Shown: positions 54,581-63,520, numbered from the stretch's first letter. The stretch: 64,000 bases of DNA from Amphibacillus jilinensis Y1 (GCF_000306965.1 NZ_JH976435.1:563133-627132); one strand, 5' to 3'. Numbers and translations are program-made. Notes: a model not told the origin generated them from the sequence alone.

Positions 54581-55747
54581 TTATTCTATTAATGAACCGT
54601 ATTTCCCGCCACCTCCCTTTAGAATCTTAGTCTCTCCTGCACGTATCGCCATCAATTGCTTTGTAATCCGTGGACCGACAAGTTTTTGTAAGTCAGCCTC
54701 TTCTATATAATGAAGAATACACATTTCTGTTCCAAAATGGTTTAAAAGCTTTTCATAGGTCTTTTTGCCAAGACCATTTATATAATCAAGCGGCACATGA
54801 TAATAGTATGGTGGACGTTCAGTTGAAGCTGTTATAGAATTAGCTATCTCTTCAATGCGTTCTGAAACCCCTTTGATTTTTTTAGCTTGACCACAGTGGC
54901 AACATCGATCATTATCAAAGTTTTGACTCAAGCAATTTCTGCAGACTGACTGATAGTATTTACCCAACTTCGGGTGCATACCATAGTTTGCAGAGATATC
55001 TCTACCATGTTTTTTTTCGAATGCTAATTTTAATTCAGTAAAATCATTACTTTTCAGTTTGAAAATTTGATATTCTCTTGCTATTTTTTTTAATGAGTGA
55101 GCATCTGAATTCGTTAGGTATGTAAATCGATGTAATTCATTTATTCGATCAGCCATAAATGAATCTGCACTCAATCCCAATTCAATCGCATCTATTAAGT
55201 GTGGATCAAACACTTCTGTCAAAGTTTTATTCACACCTTTTCCGTACAAACTCTTAAATGGTGTAAAAACATGTGCAGGGACAAATAAACCACTATGTGC
55301 TTTAACCCCCTTTTGGAATGTTTGAGCAGATAAGTAAACGCGCTGTGAACTAAGTGTTATGTTAGTTACAAAAGGCGATAGCCATTCTGTGAATTGTTTA
55401 ATTTTCTCTAAAGTTGGAAAATAACAAAGCACATGAATAGGACCGTTGCAATTGCTATCGTAAATCTCCAGTTCAGTACCTAATATCAACGTTAGGTCAC
55501 CGAATTGAATACCTCCGCCTTCTTTCTCAAAAGCGCGTTTATTTTTAATGTGCTGTTTAAGTTCGTCTTGGATTGAAGGCGCATGACAGTCAATTATCCC
55601 TATCATATCTAGTCCTTTTCTCTCCCTAGCTTCTTTAATAATACCGAGCAAAGTAAGGTTTTTAGATCCAGTAATTTTAATGGGTTTATTAAATTGATCA
55701 CGTCCAATATGTATATGCAAATCAGCAAAATAGTGATTTAAAGTCAT
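54581..55747 (-). CDS. yqxK: Endonuclease Q family protein (YqxK)
   Basis: A PHP-domain protein of the EndoQ family, which nicks DNA 5' of deaminated bases such as hypoxanthine and uracil. The N-terminal metal-binding DLHIHIGRD (residues 9-17), GIIDCHAP and the SDAHS motif near residue 215 are present. The zinc finger with CRNC...CCHCG is near residue 273, followed by a helix-hairpin-helix region (YINGLGKKTYEKLL). 388 residues. It lies between spoIIM and nudF, as in B. subtilis. Confidence 0.9.
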   Translation of the reverse strand: MTLNHYFADLHIHIGRDQFNKPIKITGSKNLTLLGIIKEARERKGLDMIGIIDCHAPSIQDELKQHIKNKRAFEKEGGGIQFGDLTLILGTELEIYDSNCNGPIHVLCYFPTLEKIKQFTEWLSPFVTNITLSSQRVYLSAQTFQKGVKAHSGLFVPAHVFTPFKSLYGKGVNKTLTEVFDPHLIDAIELGLSADSFMADRINELHRFTYLTNSDAHSLKKIAREYQIFKLKSNDFTELKLAFEKKHGRDISANYGMHPKLGKYYQSVCRNCLSQNFDNDRCCHCGQAKKIKGVSERIEEIANSITASTERPPYYYHVPLDYINGLGKKTYEKLLNHFGTEMCILHYIEEADLQKLVGPRITKQLMAIRAGETKILKGGGGKYGSLIE

Positions 55748-55756
55748 CGAACCACC

Positions 55757-56302
55757 TTACTGTAAATGACGTAGTTGTAAGTATTGGATTGCAAATGCAG
55801 TTTTCACATCATGAATGCGCCCTGATTCTTGGAATGCTATCAACTCACTTAAGTTATACTCATGTACTTCTACGAATTCATCTTCATCAAGCTCCCGCTT
55901 TTCTTCCATGATTTTCAATTTGTCAGTATAATAAATATGTAGCAACTCATCAGCAAAGCCGGGTGAAGTATAGAAAGACGTCACATATTCAAGATGTCCA
56001 GATGTATAACCGGTTTCTTCTTCTAATTCTCTTCGTGCAGTGACTGCGTGGTTCTCTTCGGGTTCAAGCTTACCAGCTGGGATTTCTAATATGCTCTTTT
56101 CTAGTGGTTTTCGATATTGTTCAACCATGACTAATTTTTTTTCTTTAGTTACGGCAATAATAGCTACTGCACCAGGGTGTCTAACTAGCTCTCGCTTGCT
56201 TTCCTTACCATTTGGCAATAAAACGTCATCAACCGTCACATTAATGATTTTACCTTTAAAAATCTCTTCTGTTTTAATCGTTTTCTCTTCAAATTTTTTC
56301 AT
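55757..56302 (-). CDS. nudF: ADP-ribose pyrophosphatase
   Basis: A Nudix hydrolase splitting ADP-ribose to AMP and ribose-5-phosphate. The Nudix box GKLEPEENHAVTARRELEEETGY near residue 79-101 has all catalytic glutamates. ATG at 56302 with AAGGTGG upstream; 181 residues. The gene lies 9 bases before yqxK and likely heads that unit. Confidence 0.93.
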   Translation of the reverse strand: MKKFEEKTIKTEEIFKGKIINVTVDDVLLPNGKESKRELVRHPGAVAIIAVTKEKKLVMVEQYRKPLEKSILEIPAGKLEPEENHAVTARRELEEETGYTSGHLEYVTSFYTSPGFADELLHIYYTDKLKIMEEKRELDEDEFVEVHEYNLSELIAFQESGRIHDVKTAFAIQYLQLRHLQ

Positions 56303-56305
56303 CAA

Positions 56306-56741
56306 CTTTTACCACCTTTTTGTTTTGATTTAACACATGCTGATTTGAGTTTATTGGATTTAACAGCTAGTCCGTGTAAATCCGGGTACTAAACCTGTTA
56401 ATTAAATAATGTCTTCAATCGAAAACATTTGATCAAAATCACTGATCTATAGGCTAAAGTTAGCTTTGTGTAACTAAAGGATAATTTCCCCAACCTCAGC
56501 TGTACCCTTTACTGCTGACACATTGACAATCGGAAGAATCAAAGGATAACAGTAAACAGTGCTTGGCTTCTGCTTAAGGATTTGGTCCTTCCTGTCACCT
56601 ACCTATCGACGATTCATTTCGTTTGTTTAACTCCCCTTCTGTAGATTATCATTCCTATTAAACACAGCTTCGTATCAATCAGCATATATATATATACTTT
56701 ATATTATGCTACGATTTTAATAAGACCGCAAATTTAAGGAT
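56306..56741. other. Divergent intergenic region between nudF and the GDPD gene
   Basis: About 435 bases without a gene I can support. On the minus strand around 56480-56560 one short frame (ILPIVNVSAVKGTAEVGEI) looks faintly protein-like but has no start, ribosome site or continuation, so it may be a relic. An alternating TA tract lies at 56684-56694 before the GDPD gene. I saw no R1 or R2 copy. Confidence 0.5.
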
Positions 56742-57503
56742 GTGATTACCATTTCATTACTGATTATTGCTCATAGAGGAGCAAGTTTTGACCAACCAGA
56801 AAATAGCTTTTCCGCTTTTAAGTTAGCCAATCAATTGGGGGCTGATGGAATCGAAACTGATGTTCATCTTACTAAAGATAACATTCCAGTACTCATTCAT
56901 GATGAGACAATCGATCGAGTAACTTCTAATAATGGATATGTTCATCAATATACTTATAAAGACTTAAAAAAACTAGATATAGGTTCATGGTTTGACCCAC
57001 GGTATCATGGAGAAAGAATACTAAGTTTAAATGAATTATTAGAATGGATGACTACCACTAACTTATTATTGAACTTAGAATTAAAAACCAATAAAATAGC
57101 GTACGAGGGCATAGAAAAAATTGTATCTCAACAAATTGATCAATTTAATCTAAGCGATCGTGTTATCTTTTCAAGCTTTAACAAAGCATCACTTGAAATG
57201 TTAAAAGCAATAAATAAGAATAATAAAGTTGCCTTGTTAACTTCGCACTTAAATAGACCCATAATGAAAGAATTAACAGAGCTTAAAGCAAATGGTTTAC
57301 ATTTAAAATATCGTCATATAAATCGCCGGATTGTTAAGACACTGCATGATAATCATCTATATATTGCGCCTTATACAGTCAATCATCCTAATCATCTAAG
57401 AAGGTGTTTTCAATTAAATTGTGATATGATCATAACAGATAGACCTGATTTGGCCGTTAAAAAAAGAGCACTATATTTACAAAGTTTGGAGGCATATAAA
57501 TGA
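56742..57503 (+). CDS. Glycerophosphodiester phosphodiesterase family protein
   Basis: A cytosolic GDPD that hydrolyses glycerophosphodiesters to glycerol-3-phosphate and an alcohol. The TIM-barrel motifs IIAHRGAS (residues 8-15), PENSFSAFKLA and GIETDVHLTKDNIPVLIHD (catalytic and metal residues) are intact. No signal peptide; 253 residues. The start is unclear: the GTG used here lies inside the ribosome site AAGGATGTGAT, and an ATT at 56751 is at the ideal distance. It overlaps namA by 4 bases. Confidence 0.85.
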   Translation: MITISLLIIAHRGASFDQPENSFSAFKLANQLGADGIETDVHLTKDNIPVLIHDETIDRVTSNNGYVHQYTYKDLKKLDIGSWFDPRYHGERILSLNELLEWMTTTNLLLNLELKTNKIAYEGIEKIVSQQIDQFNLSDRVIFSSFNKASLEMLKAINKNNKVALLTSHLNRPIMKELTELKANGLHLKYRHINRRIVKTLHDNHLYIAPYTVNHPNHLRRCFQLNCDMIITDRPDLAVKKRALYLQSLEAYK

Positions 57504-58522
57504 ATGTGAAATTATTTGAGCCCGTCTCTTTTCGAGATGTAACTTTTAAAAATCGGATTGTGATGGCGCCTATGTGTATGTATGCGGTTGAAAAGCAAGA
57601 TGGTGTAGTCACACCATTTCATATCACTCATTACGAAACAAGAGCGATCGGACAAACAGGATTGATCATCGTTGAAGCTACAGCTGTGCAACCGGAAGGG
57701 CGAATTTCACTCAATGACTTAGGTATTTGGAGTGATGAGCATATTAGCGGGCTTAGCTATTTAAATAAACGTATTCATGCACATCAAGCTAAAAGTTGCA
57801 TTCAATTGGGGCATGCGGGTCGCAAAGCAAGCACAAACACGCCTGCAATGGCTCCTAGTGTTGGGGGAATAGATCAGCATGATGATCACACCGTGACCAT
57901 GACAGTTGAGGATATTGAACAAACGATAAATGCTTTTCGCATAGGTGCATTACGGGCTAAGCAAGCGGGTTTTGATGTGATTGAAATTCATGCAGCACAC
58001 GGCTATTTAATTAATCAATTCCTCTCTCCTCTTACTAATCAACGTAACGATAAGTACGGTGGCAATAGAGATAATCGCTATCGTTTGTTAGAGGAGGTTA
58101 TTGAGGCTATACAATTGGTATGGAGTGGCCCATTATTTGTCCGTATTTCAGCAGATGAATATCATAAAGATGATAATCAAATAGATGATATGATTTATTT
58201 TAGTCAAAAGATGAAAAAGCAAGGTGTTGATTTAGTTGATGTAAGTACAGGTGGTGTGATACAGACAGATATAGATGTTTATCCAGGTTATCAAATTCCA
58301 CAAGCAGAGGTAATAAAGCAACGCGTAGATATCCCAACAACTGCAGTTGGGCTCATCACTGAAGCTGAACAGGCTGAAGAAATCCTTAAGAATAAACGTG
58401 CCGATTTAGTTTGTCTTGCACGCGTATTGTTAAGGGAACCATACTGGCCACACCAAGCAGCTATTAAACTTGGTTATAATCTTAATGCCCCTATACCCTA
58501 TAAAAGAGGTTGGATGACGTGA
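57500..58522 (+). CDS. namA: NADPH dehydrogenase of the old yellow enzyme family
   Basis: An FMN-dependent ene-reductase like B. subtilis YqjM, reducing activated C=C bonds and possibly nitro compounds. MAPMCMY near residue 22 carries the flavin-tuning Cys (Cys26 in YqjM); QLGHAGRKAST near residue 102 and the substrate-binding His pair in IEIHAAHGYL near residue 166 are present. It has 340 residues and GGAGG before the ATG. It overlaps the next gene, rnz, by 4 bases. Confidence 0.94.
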   Translation: MNVKLFEPVSFRDVTFKNRIVMAPMCMYAVEKQDGVVTPFHITHYETRAIGQTGLIIVEATAVQPEGRISLNDLGIWSDEHISGLSYLNKRIHAHQAKSCIQLGHAGRKASTNTPAMAPSVGGIDQHDDHTVTMTVEDIEQTINAFRIGALRAKQAGFDVIEIHAAHGYLINQFLSPLTNQRNDKYGGNRDNRYRLLEEVIEAIQLVWSGPLFVRISADEYHKDDNQIDDMIYFSQKMKKQGVDLVDVSTGGVIQTDIDVYPGYQIPQAEVIKQRVDIPTTAVGLITEAEQAEEILKNKRADLVCLARVLLREPYWPHQAAIKLGYNLNAPIPYKRGWMT

Positions 58523-59442
58523 AATTAACTTTCTTAGGAACAGGTGCTGGTTTACCTTCCCGACAGCGTAATGTAAGTGCAATCGCCCTAGATTTAATGC
58601 AGGAACAAGGTGCGATTTGGTTGTTTGATTGCGGAGAAGCTACACAGCACCAGATTCTTCGTACAAGTATTAAACCGAGAAAGATCGAGAAAATATTCAT
58701 TACCCATTTACATGGCGACCATATCTACGGTCTCCCTGGTTTATTAAGTAGTCGCTCGTTTCAAGACGGAAAAACACCCGTGTCCATTTATGGGCCCAAA
58801 GGGATTAAACAATTTATAAATATAAGCTTGGAAATTAGTTGTACCAAATTGAACTATCCATTACATGTGATTGAAGTTGCAGACGATTTTTATTTAGATA
58901 CAGGCCAGTTTATTATTGATGCCATTGCTTTAGAACATGGCATTCATGGTTTTGGTTATCGGATTATGGAAAAAAACCAGCATGGTGCTCTCCAAGTGGA
59001 CAAGCTTAAAGATTACGGTATAGAACCAGGTCCAATTTATCAGCAAATTAAGGCCAATTCGAGCACCATTCTTCCAGATGGTAGAGAAATCAAACGCGAA
59101 GATGTAGTCGGTCCTGATAAAAAAGGAAGAAAAATAGTAATCATGGGAGACACTAGAAATCCACTGCAATTTTCGAATTTTGTTACAGGAAGCGATTTGC
59201 TTGTCCATGAGGCAACCTTTCAATCAACGGATCACCAGTTAGCCTACAAATATTATCATAGTACAAATACAGAAGTAGCTAAATTAGCTAAGGCTAATGA
59301 TGTGAAAAAATTGGTTCTCACCCACATTTCTTCTCGATATCAAGGTGAAGAACTCAAAACTTTTAGGAGAGATACCCAAGTTTATTTTGAAAATACGGTT
59401 ATTGCGGAGGATTTCATGGAAATAGAAATAAGCCAAGGCTAG
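58519..59442 (+). CDS. rnz: Ribonuclease Z
   Basis: A metallo-beta-lactamase-fold endonuclease that matures the 3' ends of CCA-less tRNA precursors. The zinc motif THLHGDHIYGLPG lies near residue 62, with MGDTR near residue 209, HEATF and HISSRY. A GTG at 58519 overlapping the namA stop (GTGA), with GAGG at 9 bases, gives 307 residues, the B. subtilis length. In B. subtilis zwf and gnd lie downstream; here dinB follows directly and convergent. Confidence 0.95.
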   Translation: MKLTFLGTGAGLPSRQRNVSAIALDLMQEQGAIWLFDCGEATQHQILRTSIKPRKIEKIFITHLHGDHIYGLPGLLSSRSFQDGKTPVSIYGPKGIKQFINISLEISCTKLNYPLHVIEVADDFYLDTGQFIIDAIALEHGIHGFGYRIMEKNQHGALQVDKLKDYGIEPGPIYQQIKANSSTILPDGREIKREDVVGPDKKGRKIVIMGDTRNPLQFSNFVTGSDLLVHEATFQSTDHQLAYKYYHSTNTEVAKLAKANDVKKLVLTHISSRYQGEELKTFRRDTQVYFENTVIAEDFMEIEISQG

Positions 59443-59460
59443 TGATTATCAGCTAGCTTT
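59434..59460. terminator. Bidirectional terminator between rnz and dinB
   Basis: AAGGCTAG and CTAGCTTT form an 8-pair stem (one G-U) around a 10-base loop, with AT-rich flanks, between the convergent stop codons. Confidence 0.5.
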
Positions 59461-59463
59461 GAC

Positions 59464-60711
59464 TTATTTTCTAAAATCATCTAAGAAATCTTTTTGAAAA
59501 CTTGTTCTTGGTTGGTCTTTATCAACACTTGAGGTGAACGATTGAAATGGATTTTTCCCGTATTTTGTTGTTAACTGTTCAACAACTTCATGTAAAGCCT
59601 CGTTTCCAGCCTGTTCTTGGTAGCGGAACAAATCTAACTGTTCAGCAACTTGTGATTTTTCAATTAAACCTTGAACGGTCACACCTAATAAACGAATCGG
59701 TTCTCCATTCCAATGTAATTCAAATAAATCAGTGGCGACAGAAAATATGTCTGTCTCGCTAGATAAATAAGTAGATTTTGTTATACTTCGAGTTATCGTC
59801 TTGCGATTATAATACCGAATCATGATTTGCACCGTTTGTCCGACAACTTCTTTTCGCGCTAACCGTGTCGCCACTTTCCTTGATAATTTCCTTAGTAACA
59901 TTGTTAGTGTCGAGTCATCAACAGTATCTTCTCTTAAGGTTTCTGAGTTTCCAATGCTTTTAAAATCATAGATTGCATCAGGATCGACTGGACTCGTGTC
60001 TTCACCTTTAGCACGTTGCTGTAGTCTTTCACCGTTTATTCCCAAAATACGTTTGAGCTCAAACGTATTAGCATCAACTAAATCGCCAATTTTATGGATA
60101 CCTACATTTTGTAATTTATCCGCTGTCTTCTGTCCAACCCCATACATTTCTTCAATGGCTAAAGGCCATAGTTTGGTTTTTAAATCTCGTTTCCTTAAAA
60201 CCGTCAGTCCCATAGGCTTTTGCATATCAGATGCCATCTTTGCTAAAAATTTATTCGGTGCAATTCCAATACTACAAGGTAAATCTAAATCATTCTTAAT
60301 CCTAAACTGCAACCCTTTTGCAATATCTAATGGTGAACCTAAATGATGGCAATGACTAACATCCATATAACCCTCATCAATTGAAACAGGTTGAACATAC
60401 GGCGTGATCTCTGCCATCATCTTAAACATTTCACTTGATGCTTTCCGATAACGCTCAAAATTTGGACGCATGACCAACAGTTCTGGACATAATCGTTTTG
60501 CCTGCCAAAGCGGCATCGTCGTTTTAACCCCTTTAGCACGTGCCTCATAACTGCTCGTTACAATAATCCCGCGACGTTCTTCAGGGTTTCCCGCAATAGC
60601 AAGTGGCTTTCCTTTTAATTTAGGATTGTAGGCCATTTCAACTGAGGCATAAAAACTATTCATATCAAGGTGAAAAATGACTCGCCCGTTTTTCGGATAC
60701 CACTTCGACAT
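59464..60711 (-). CDS. dinB: DNA polymerase IV (Y family)
   Basis: An error-prone translesion polymerase. IFHLDMNSFYASVE near residue 12 and SIDEGYMDVS near residue 107 carry the metal-binding acidic residues; a helix-hairpin-helix and little finger domain follow. QLDLF near residue 366 is a beta-clamp-binding motif. ATG at 60711 with AAAGGAAG upstream gives 415 residues, matching PolY1 (YqjH, 414) of B. subtilis, also by position. A LexA box lies in its promoter. Confidence 0.94.
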   Translation of the reverse strand: MSKWYPKNGRVIFHLDMNSFYASVEMAYNPKLKGKPLAIAGNPEERRGIIVTSSYEARAKGVKTTMPLWQAKRLCPELLVMRPNFERYRKASSEMFKMMAEITPYVQPVSIDEGYMDVSHCHHLGSPLDIAKGLQFRIKNDLDLPCSIGIAPNKFLAKMASDMQKPMGLTVLRKRDLKTKLWPLAIEEMYGVGQKTADKLQNVGIHKIGDLVDANTFELKRILGINGERLQQRAKGEDTSPVDPDAIYDFKSIGNSETLREDTVDDSTLTMLLRKLSRKVATRLARKEVVGQTVQIMIRYYNRKTITRSITKSTYLSSETDIFSVATDLFELHWNGEPIRLLGVTVQGLIEKSQVAEQLDLFRYQEQAGNEALHEVVEQLTTKYGKNPFQSFTSSVDKDQPRTSFQKDFLDDFRK

Positions 60712-60732
60712 AAAATCGCTTCCTTTACTTGA

Positions 60733-60758
60733 GAACATTTGTTCTTTTGGTTATTATA
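60733..60758 (-). promoter_or_regulatory. LexA (SOS) box and -10 region of dinB
   Basis: The palindrome GAACATTTGTTC (60733-60744; GAAC-N4-GTTC, the Gram-positive LexA/DinR core) begins 8 bases downstream of a perfect TATAAT (60758-60753, minus strand). Binding there would block transcription of dinB. The -35 (TTTTAT) is weak. Confidence 0.75.
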
Positions 60759-60776
60759 CCACATCAAACATATTTA

Positions 60777-60893
60777 TAAAACGAACCTGCAATCAGTGAA
60801 TGGGTACTCTTCTCCAACTAATTGGTAGATTAGTGACTCAGTATATTAGTGTCGGTTAGCGCGTGTAATACGAACGGTTATCTGCGATAAAAA
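60777..60893 (-). repeat. R2 repeat copy
   Basis: It starts ATAAAACGAACCTGCAATCAGTGA, with AGTGTCGGTTAGC in the middle and CGGTTATCTGCGATAAAA at the other end. The centre is altered. Its terminal end faces the dinB start, opposite to most copies. Confidence 0.65.
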
Positions 60894-60903
60894 AGATGGA
60901 TCG

Positions 60904-62022
60904 TTATAATTGATTGACTTGATCAATTATAGCAAGAACAAGTTCAGTAAGTTTACAAAGTTCAGCAATAGACATGCGCTCAGCAGTCGTATGTATATTT
61001 TCATATCCAACAGCTAAATTAACAGTTGGAATCCCGTAACTGGATATGACATTTGCGTCACTCCCGCCACCACTTTGTGTTAAAGTTGCTGATCTATTAA
61101 TCGCCTTGACTGCTTGCTGGGCAACTTTTACGACAGAGTCCTCAGGATACTGCTTATAACCTGAATACATCACTTTTGAAAAGAGCTCTACTTCTCCACC
61201 TAGCTTTTCTGCCGCTTCTTGAAATCCGTGTTTCATTCTTTCTACTTGCTGATTTACTTTATCTTTGTCTAATGATCGGGCTTCAGCAAATACTTCGACA
61301 TAATCACAGACAATATTTGTTTTCTGCCCACCTTCAAAACGACCAATATTAGCTGTTGTTTCTTGATCGATTCTCCCTAAAGGCATATTAGCAATTGCTT
61401 TTGATGCAATTGTAATAGCAGAGACCCCTTTTTCAGGAGCGACTCCTGCATGGGCTGCTTTCCCTTTTACTTTAGCTAATAACTTAATTTGAGTAGGTGC
61501 GGCAACAACAATTTCTCCAACTTTTCCATCACTATCTAAAGCATAGCCGAATTCAGCATTCAATAATGAAGGATCCAAGGCTCTTGCCCCAACTAAGCCA
61601 GATTCTTCACCTACTGTAATGACAAATTGAATAGGTCCGTGGTTTGATTGTTGTTCATTTAAACAGCGTATGGCTTCAATCATTGCAGCAATACCCGCTT
61701 TATCATCTGCACCCAATATAGTCGTTCCATCTGATGTGATCCAATCCCCTTTGATTTCTGGCTCAATTCCCTTACCTGGTACGACTGTATCCATATGTGA
61801 GGTGAAGTAAATCGGTTTAATCGATGCGTTCCCTGGTAAGGTACAGATTAAGTTCCCCGCTCCATGACCTGTTTCTAATTGAGATTGATCTTCAATAACC
61901 GTTAAACCTAATTCAATAAATAATGTTTTTAATACTGTTGCTATTTCCCTCTCTTCTTTCGTTTCTGAATCAATTTGAATAAGCTCTATAAATGTATTAA
62001 TTAAACGCTCTTTATTTATCAC
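60904..62022 (-). CDS. yqjE: M20 family metallopeptidase (PepT-like, YqjE)
   Basis: A di-zinc aminopeptidase-type enzyme, probably releasing amino acids from tripeptides or other small peptides in the cytosol. TSHMDTVVPG near residue 74 (first zinc ligand His and catalytic Asp), LGADDKAG near residue 103, GEESGLVGA near residue 137 and SGGGSDAN near residue 318 are all present. 372 residues (B. subtilis YqjE 371). The specificity is not certain. Confidence 0.9.
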   Translation of the reverse strand: MINKERLINTFIELIQIDSETKEEREIATVLKTLFIELGLTVIEDQSQLETGHGAGNLICTLPGNASIKPIYFTSHMDTVVPGKGIEPEIKGDWITSDGTTILGADDKAGIAAMIEAIRCLNEQQSNHGPIQFVITVGEESGLVGARALDPSLLNAEFGYALDSDGKVGEIVVAAPTQIKLLAKVKGKAAHAGVAPEKGVSAITIASKAIANMPLGRIDQETTANIGRFEGGQKTNIVCDYVEVFAEARSLDKDKVNQQVERMKHGFQEAAEKLGGEVELFSKVMYSGYKQYPEDSVVKVAQQAVKAINRSATLTQSGGGSDANVISSYGIPTVNLAVGYENIHTTAERMSIAELCKLTELVLAIIDQVNQL

Positions 62023-62109
62023 TTTCTATGCCTTCTTCCATAATTGTAGTTTCTTTAACGTTAGCGCACTATTTTTTGATTGTCAATTAATTAAAAATAG
62101 ACGAAACGC

Positions 62110-62138
62110 TTGTCAGCTTAACTAAATAAAGCTAAAAT
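62110..62138 (+). promoter_or_regulatory. Sigma-A promoter of the Prli42-like gene
   Basis: TTGTCA (62110-62115), 17-base spacer, TAAAAT (62133-62138), followed 36 bases later by the start codon. Confidence 0.65.
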
Positions 62139-62174
62139 AGGGGTGAGATTTCCCTTGTTAAAGGAGGTATTAGC

Positions 62175-62324
62175 ATGGCTAAAACAAAAAAACAAAAGCA
62201 AGATCAAAATCTGAAATCACGCAAACCTTCAAAGCGTGAACGTCGCAATAAGATGATTGTTTACATTATGATTATAGCGATGATCGGCTCTATTTTCACA
62301 ACAGGATTAGCGGTTATTTTATAA
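62175..62324 (+). CDS. prli42: Prli42-like stressosome-associated small membrane protein
   Basis: A 49-residue protein with a perfect AAAGGAGG ribosome site 8 bases before its ATG, so it is almost certainly translated. Residues 1-25 are very basic (Lys, Arg, Gln); a single membrane helix follows with KMIVYIMIIAMIGSIF. That pattern (K..VYIM.IAM) matches Prli42, the tiny protein that anchors the stressosome to the membrane in Listeria and has homologues in Bacilli. It has its own promoter and terminator. Its stop codon lies at the edge of an R2 repeat. Confidence 0.75.
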   Translation: MAKTKKQKQDQNLKSRKPSKRERRNKMIVYIMIIAMIGSIFTTGLAVIL

Positions 62325-62432
62325 AACAAATCTTCAATCAGTGGATTAGGACATTAGCGTCCGTTAGCTCCCGTCTAAATAGAGTTGCTCTTTTGAGACG
62401 GGCGTTTTATAAATGGCTGTCTGTGATAAACT
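62322..62432 (-). repeat. R2 repeat overlapping the Prli42-like stop codon
   Basis: Starting with TAAAACAAATCTTCAATCAG (its first TAA is the stop codon), then GGACATTAGCGTCCGTTAGC, TCCCGTCTAAATAG with pairing arm GAGACGGGCG, TTTATAAA and CTGTCTGTGATAAAC. It has the same order as the full copy at 12162. Confidence 0.75.
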
Positions 62433-62439
62433 TTAAACT

Positions 62440-62488
62440 AAAATGGTCTCCCGTAAACGATTAAAATCGATTTGGGAGGCCATTTTTA
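62440..62488 (+). terminator. Terminator after the Prli42-like gene
   Basis: AAATGGTCTCCC pairs with GGGAGGCCATTT around an AT-rich loop containing a further inner pair (CGATTAAAATCG), followed by TTTTT on the plus strand. It lies beyond the R2 repeat. Confidence 0.8.
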
Positions 62489-62569
62489 AGTGCGCTATTA
62501 GAACATAAGAAAATTAGTAGTGTAATTTAACACAGGATAAAATCTTTTGCTTGTACCTGGACGCTTCAC

Positions 62570-63520
62570 TCATTTTAAATCTGTTAATGTTCGATTCTTA
62601 ATCAGTAAATAATGTTCTACTTCGAATAACAATTGAAACAAATTCGCTCTTACCTCAAATTCTTTCCTTGTTTGCGGCAATTGGTCTTGTTCAAAATAGT
62701 CGCGCATTTGCTTGAGTTGCTGTAAGTGGTAATTTACAGCATTGTCTGGATAGATCGCATCAGCCATATCTTCAAATAAATCCGCTATCTTATGAGATTG
62801 TTCTACCGTAACATCTAATGGTTTAATAATTGAGAACATGCGTTCAAGCGAATCCAGTTGTACCTCTCGCATCGAGAAATAGCGCTGTTGCCGATAAGCA
62901 TTTTGGCCAAATGTATTCTCTATGTCACGCTGAACTAATTCTTTAGCTCCGATGAGATGTTTCTTTGTATTTGCAATAAGATCATCTGTTAACGTCTGTT
63001 TTTCTCCCTTTAAATACGCAGAGATATCACGAAATAACAACTGATAATTTGCTTCTACTTCTCTTTTAACTTTCATTAGTTTTACATCTAAGCTAGGCAT
63101 ATATAAATTTAAAATTAACGCTGAACCAATTCCAATAAGCATAATTGCTACTTCATTGATAATCAGTGGCCAAGTAACGGCCCGATCACCGTAAAAATGA
63201 AATAAGATTACAAGACTCGTCACAATGCCTGGAGCTATATGTAATGCATTGGTTATTGGAATAAATAATAATAGCAATAAACCAATAGTTAATGGATGAT
63301 AGCCGATAAATTCAAAAATAAGATAAGCAAATACAATAGATAATAATCCAGCTGCAATTCGATGCCATGCTGTTAAAAAAGATTGTTTTCGAGTAGGCTG
63401 AATACACAATACAGCGATAATACCAGCTGAGCCATAATGATCAAGTTGTAGCCATTCGGCAATTAAAACTGCCATAGGGGCTGCAATAGCTGTTTTTAAT
63501 GTACGATAACCAATTTTCAA
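62570..63520 (-). CDS. yqjA: Aromatic acid exporter family (ArAE_1) membrane protein YqjA
   Basis: A 316-residue protein with four to five membrane helices in the N-terminal half (about residues 10-145) and a soluble alpha-helical C-terminal half, as in the FUSC/ArAE_1 family; the transported substrate is unknown. The TTG at 63520, with AAAGGA at 9 bases, gives an N-terminus KIGYRTLKTAIAAP like B. subtilis YqjA (322); an ATG nine bases earlier abuts the ribosome site and is unlikely. Confidence 0.85.
   Translation of the reverse strand: MKIGYRTLKTAIAAPMAVLIAEWLQLDHYGSAGIIAVLCIQPTRKQSFLTAWHRIAAGLLSIVFAYLIFEFIGYHPLTIGLLLLLFIPITNALHIAPGIVTSLVILFHFYGDRAVTWPLIINEVAIMLIGIGSALILNLYMPSLDVKLMKVKREVEANYQLLFRDISAYLKGEKQTLTDDLIANTKKHLIGAKELVQRDIENTFGQNAYRQQRYFSMREVQLDSLERMFSIIKPLDVTVEQSHKIADLFEDMADAIYPDNAVNYHLQQLKQMRDYFEQDQLPQTRKEFEVRANLFQLLFEVEHYLLIKNRTLTDLK

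Noticed and set aside
56480..56560. Minus-strand frame ILPIVNVSAVKGTAEVGEI as a gene
   Set aside because: Under 40 codons, no start or ribosome site, no continuing frame on either side.
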